In this document: in pieces, positions 44,145 to 44,902 of the stretch | Numbering within the stretch: position 1 is the first letter of the stretch | Layout: every line of letters starts with the position of its first letter | Assembly: GCA_913020735.1 (NCBI GenBank) | Contig: CAJWBN010000003.1 | Coordinates: 1-44,902, forward strand | DNA: 44,902 nucleotides | DNA from: an uncultured Acidimicrobiaceae bacterium | GTDB taxonomy: Bacteria; Actinomycetota; Acidimicrobiia; Acidimicrobiales; Poriferisodalaceae | Reading direction: 5' to 3' | Program-made: the position numbers and the translations under genes | Notes under the pieces: model-generated | The model's input: only the letters and a program-made list of their open reading frames with translations | Database searches by the model: none | What the model was told of the DNA's origin: nothing

Positions 44145-44902
44145 GCCGCCGTTTATTTCACGTCGGAATCGCTTTTCTTCTTATCTATGGTCTCTTGTTT
44201 TTCCGACTAGAGATGGTTCAGATTGTGAATGCAAAAAGTCTAAGAAATCACCCTCTAAATACCCGAGAGATCACTTTGGACTTTGATGGTCCGAGGGGCT
44301 CTATCCGAACTGCCGATGGGGAAACCGTTGCCCAAACTGTCGCTGTAAGCGGTTCACGAAATCGTTTACGCCAATACCCTTACGGCTCTCTCTACTCCCA
44401 AGTCGTCGGCTACATTTCGGCCAAGCACGGAGGCAATGGGATAGAGCGAAGCCACAACGACTTCTTGGCCGGCAACGACTTATCCGTGCGTATACAAGAC
44501 GGCCGCGATTTATTCGTTGACCAAGCACGCACAGGGCAGGTCGAATTATCGCTCAGGCACGACGTTCAATTAGTTACCAGAGCCGCTATGGCAGGCCACC
44601 TGGGCACGGCCGTGGTCATGGAACCCAAAACTGGATCAATTTGGGGAATGTGGAGCAACCCAACTTTTGATCCCAATCACCTGTCATCTCACGACTTAGA
44701 CGCAGCAGCAATTGACTTCAAACTATTGAACTCTGATCCAGCTCAGCCGTTAACAAATCGAGCTGAGTACCAAAGCGTCGAGATCGGTTCGCTATTCACC
44801 ATTGTTACCGCCGCTGCGGCCATCGAAAATAACCTCAGTGACTTCAATGTTCCAGCGACTTCGTCATTTCCGGCCAGGTCGAACTTCCCCATTATTACTA
44901 AC
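44141..44902 (+). CDS. Penicillin-binding protein (PbpA-like), N-terminal part, with SxxK changed to SLFT; runs off window
   Basis: The frame is open to the window end (254 residues) and so is absent from the ORF track. A signal-anchor (LFHVGIAFLLIYGLLFFRLEMVQI) is followed by the PbpA-type dimerisation domain: LNTREITLDFDGPRGSIRTADG, YPYGSLYSQVVGYIS, GIERSHNDFLAGND, and TAVVMEPKTGSIWGMWSNPTFDPN. The transpeptidase start LTNRAEYQSVEIGSLFTIVTAAAAIE aligns with the canonical NRA..YPPGSTFKVVTAAAALE, but the catalytic Lys is Thr220 (ACC, 44798-44800). Ser217 remains. Penicillin binding is therefore doubtful. Confidence 0.88.
   Translation, partial: MSRRLFHVGIAFLLIYGLLFFRLEMVQIVNAKSLRNHPLNTREITLDFDGPRGSIRTADGETVAQTVAVSGSRNRLRQYPYGSLYSQVVGYISAKHGGNGIERSHNDFLAGNDLSVRIQDGRDLFVDQARTGQVELSLRHDVQLVTRAAMAGHLGTAVVMEPKTGSIWGMWSNPTFDPNHLSSHDLDAAAIDFKLLNSDPAQPLTNRAEYQSVEIGSLFTIVTAAAAIENNLSDFNVPATSSFPARSNFPIITN

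Overview
The window looks like a chromosomal segment of an actinobacterium, most likely a streamlined, possibly marine member of the Acidimicrobiia. The evidence is the actinobacterial order fhaA-fhaB-pstP-rodA-pbpA at the right end, two F420-type enzymes (deazaflavin-dependent nitroreductase family and LLM family), a PAC2 protein, a DUF6159-type membrane protein, frequent GTG starts, weak Shine-Dalgarno signals and a GC content near 50% by eye. No phage, IS element, CRISPR array or plasmid function was seen, and no gene-free stretch exceeds about 280 bp. The taxonomic placement is inference.

Layout. 1-8.7 kb: a partial lipoprotein gene diverges from SURF1; then a PatB/MalY C-S lyase, a TauE/SafE permease, chorismate synthase, a PAC2 protein, a lipoprotein beta-propeller, an orphan protein and the AzlC/AzlD amino-acid exporter pair. 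8.7-26.4 kb is a catabolic and transport block: a DUF35 Zn-ribbon/OB protein overlapping a thiolase-like protein that lacks the nucleophilic Cys, a CoA-acylating semialdehyde dehydrogenase, an acyl-CoA dehydrogenase, a PhyH dioxygenase, two EamA permeases, a cyclase-family hydrolase, a DUF1330 protein, a fused HyuA-HyuB (5-oxoprolinase-like) enzyme, an FkbM methyltransferase, two F420-type proteins, a fused tandem CoA-transferase and a DUF6159 protein. 26.4-28.5 kb: a VOC protein, an NrtR-like regulator with a degenerate Nudix box behind a very AT-rich leader, and a membrane protein. 28.8-29.2 kb: tRNA-Arg(ACG), tRNA-Ser(GCT) and tRNA-Ser(TGA). 29.2-39.5 kb: prephenate dehydratase, LarB-LarC (nickel-pincer cofactor), a nitroreductase, a ClC channel, an MBL hydrolase overlapping a sulfurtransferase, then a glutaryl-CoA-dehydrogenase-like enzyme, a second nitroreductase, AlkA and Ogt in an overlapping run. 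39.5-44.9 kb: two small unknown proteins, tRNA-Leu(CAG), and the cell-wall/signalling operon fhaA, fhaB, PP2C phosphatase, SEDS protein and a PBP cut by the window edge.

Architecture. Eight convergent gene pairs meet with gaps of only -4 to +13 bp, and many co-directional genes overlap by ATGA/GTGA/TAATG junctions, so operons are translationally coupled and there is little room for intrinsic terminators.

Most interesting: the PBP at the right edge aligns with actinobacterial PbpA but reads SLFT where the catalytic SxxK (GSTFK) should be. Its SEDS partner reads DPSHLGT where the hallmark QPxExxK stands. Together they suggest a conserved but chemically altered SEDS-PBP pair. Secondary points are the Cys-less thiolase with a DUF35 partner (an Ltp2/ChsH2-like aldolase architecture), the CoA-transferase fusion with one catalytically blank half, and the NrtR-like regulator.
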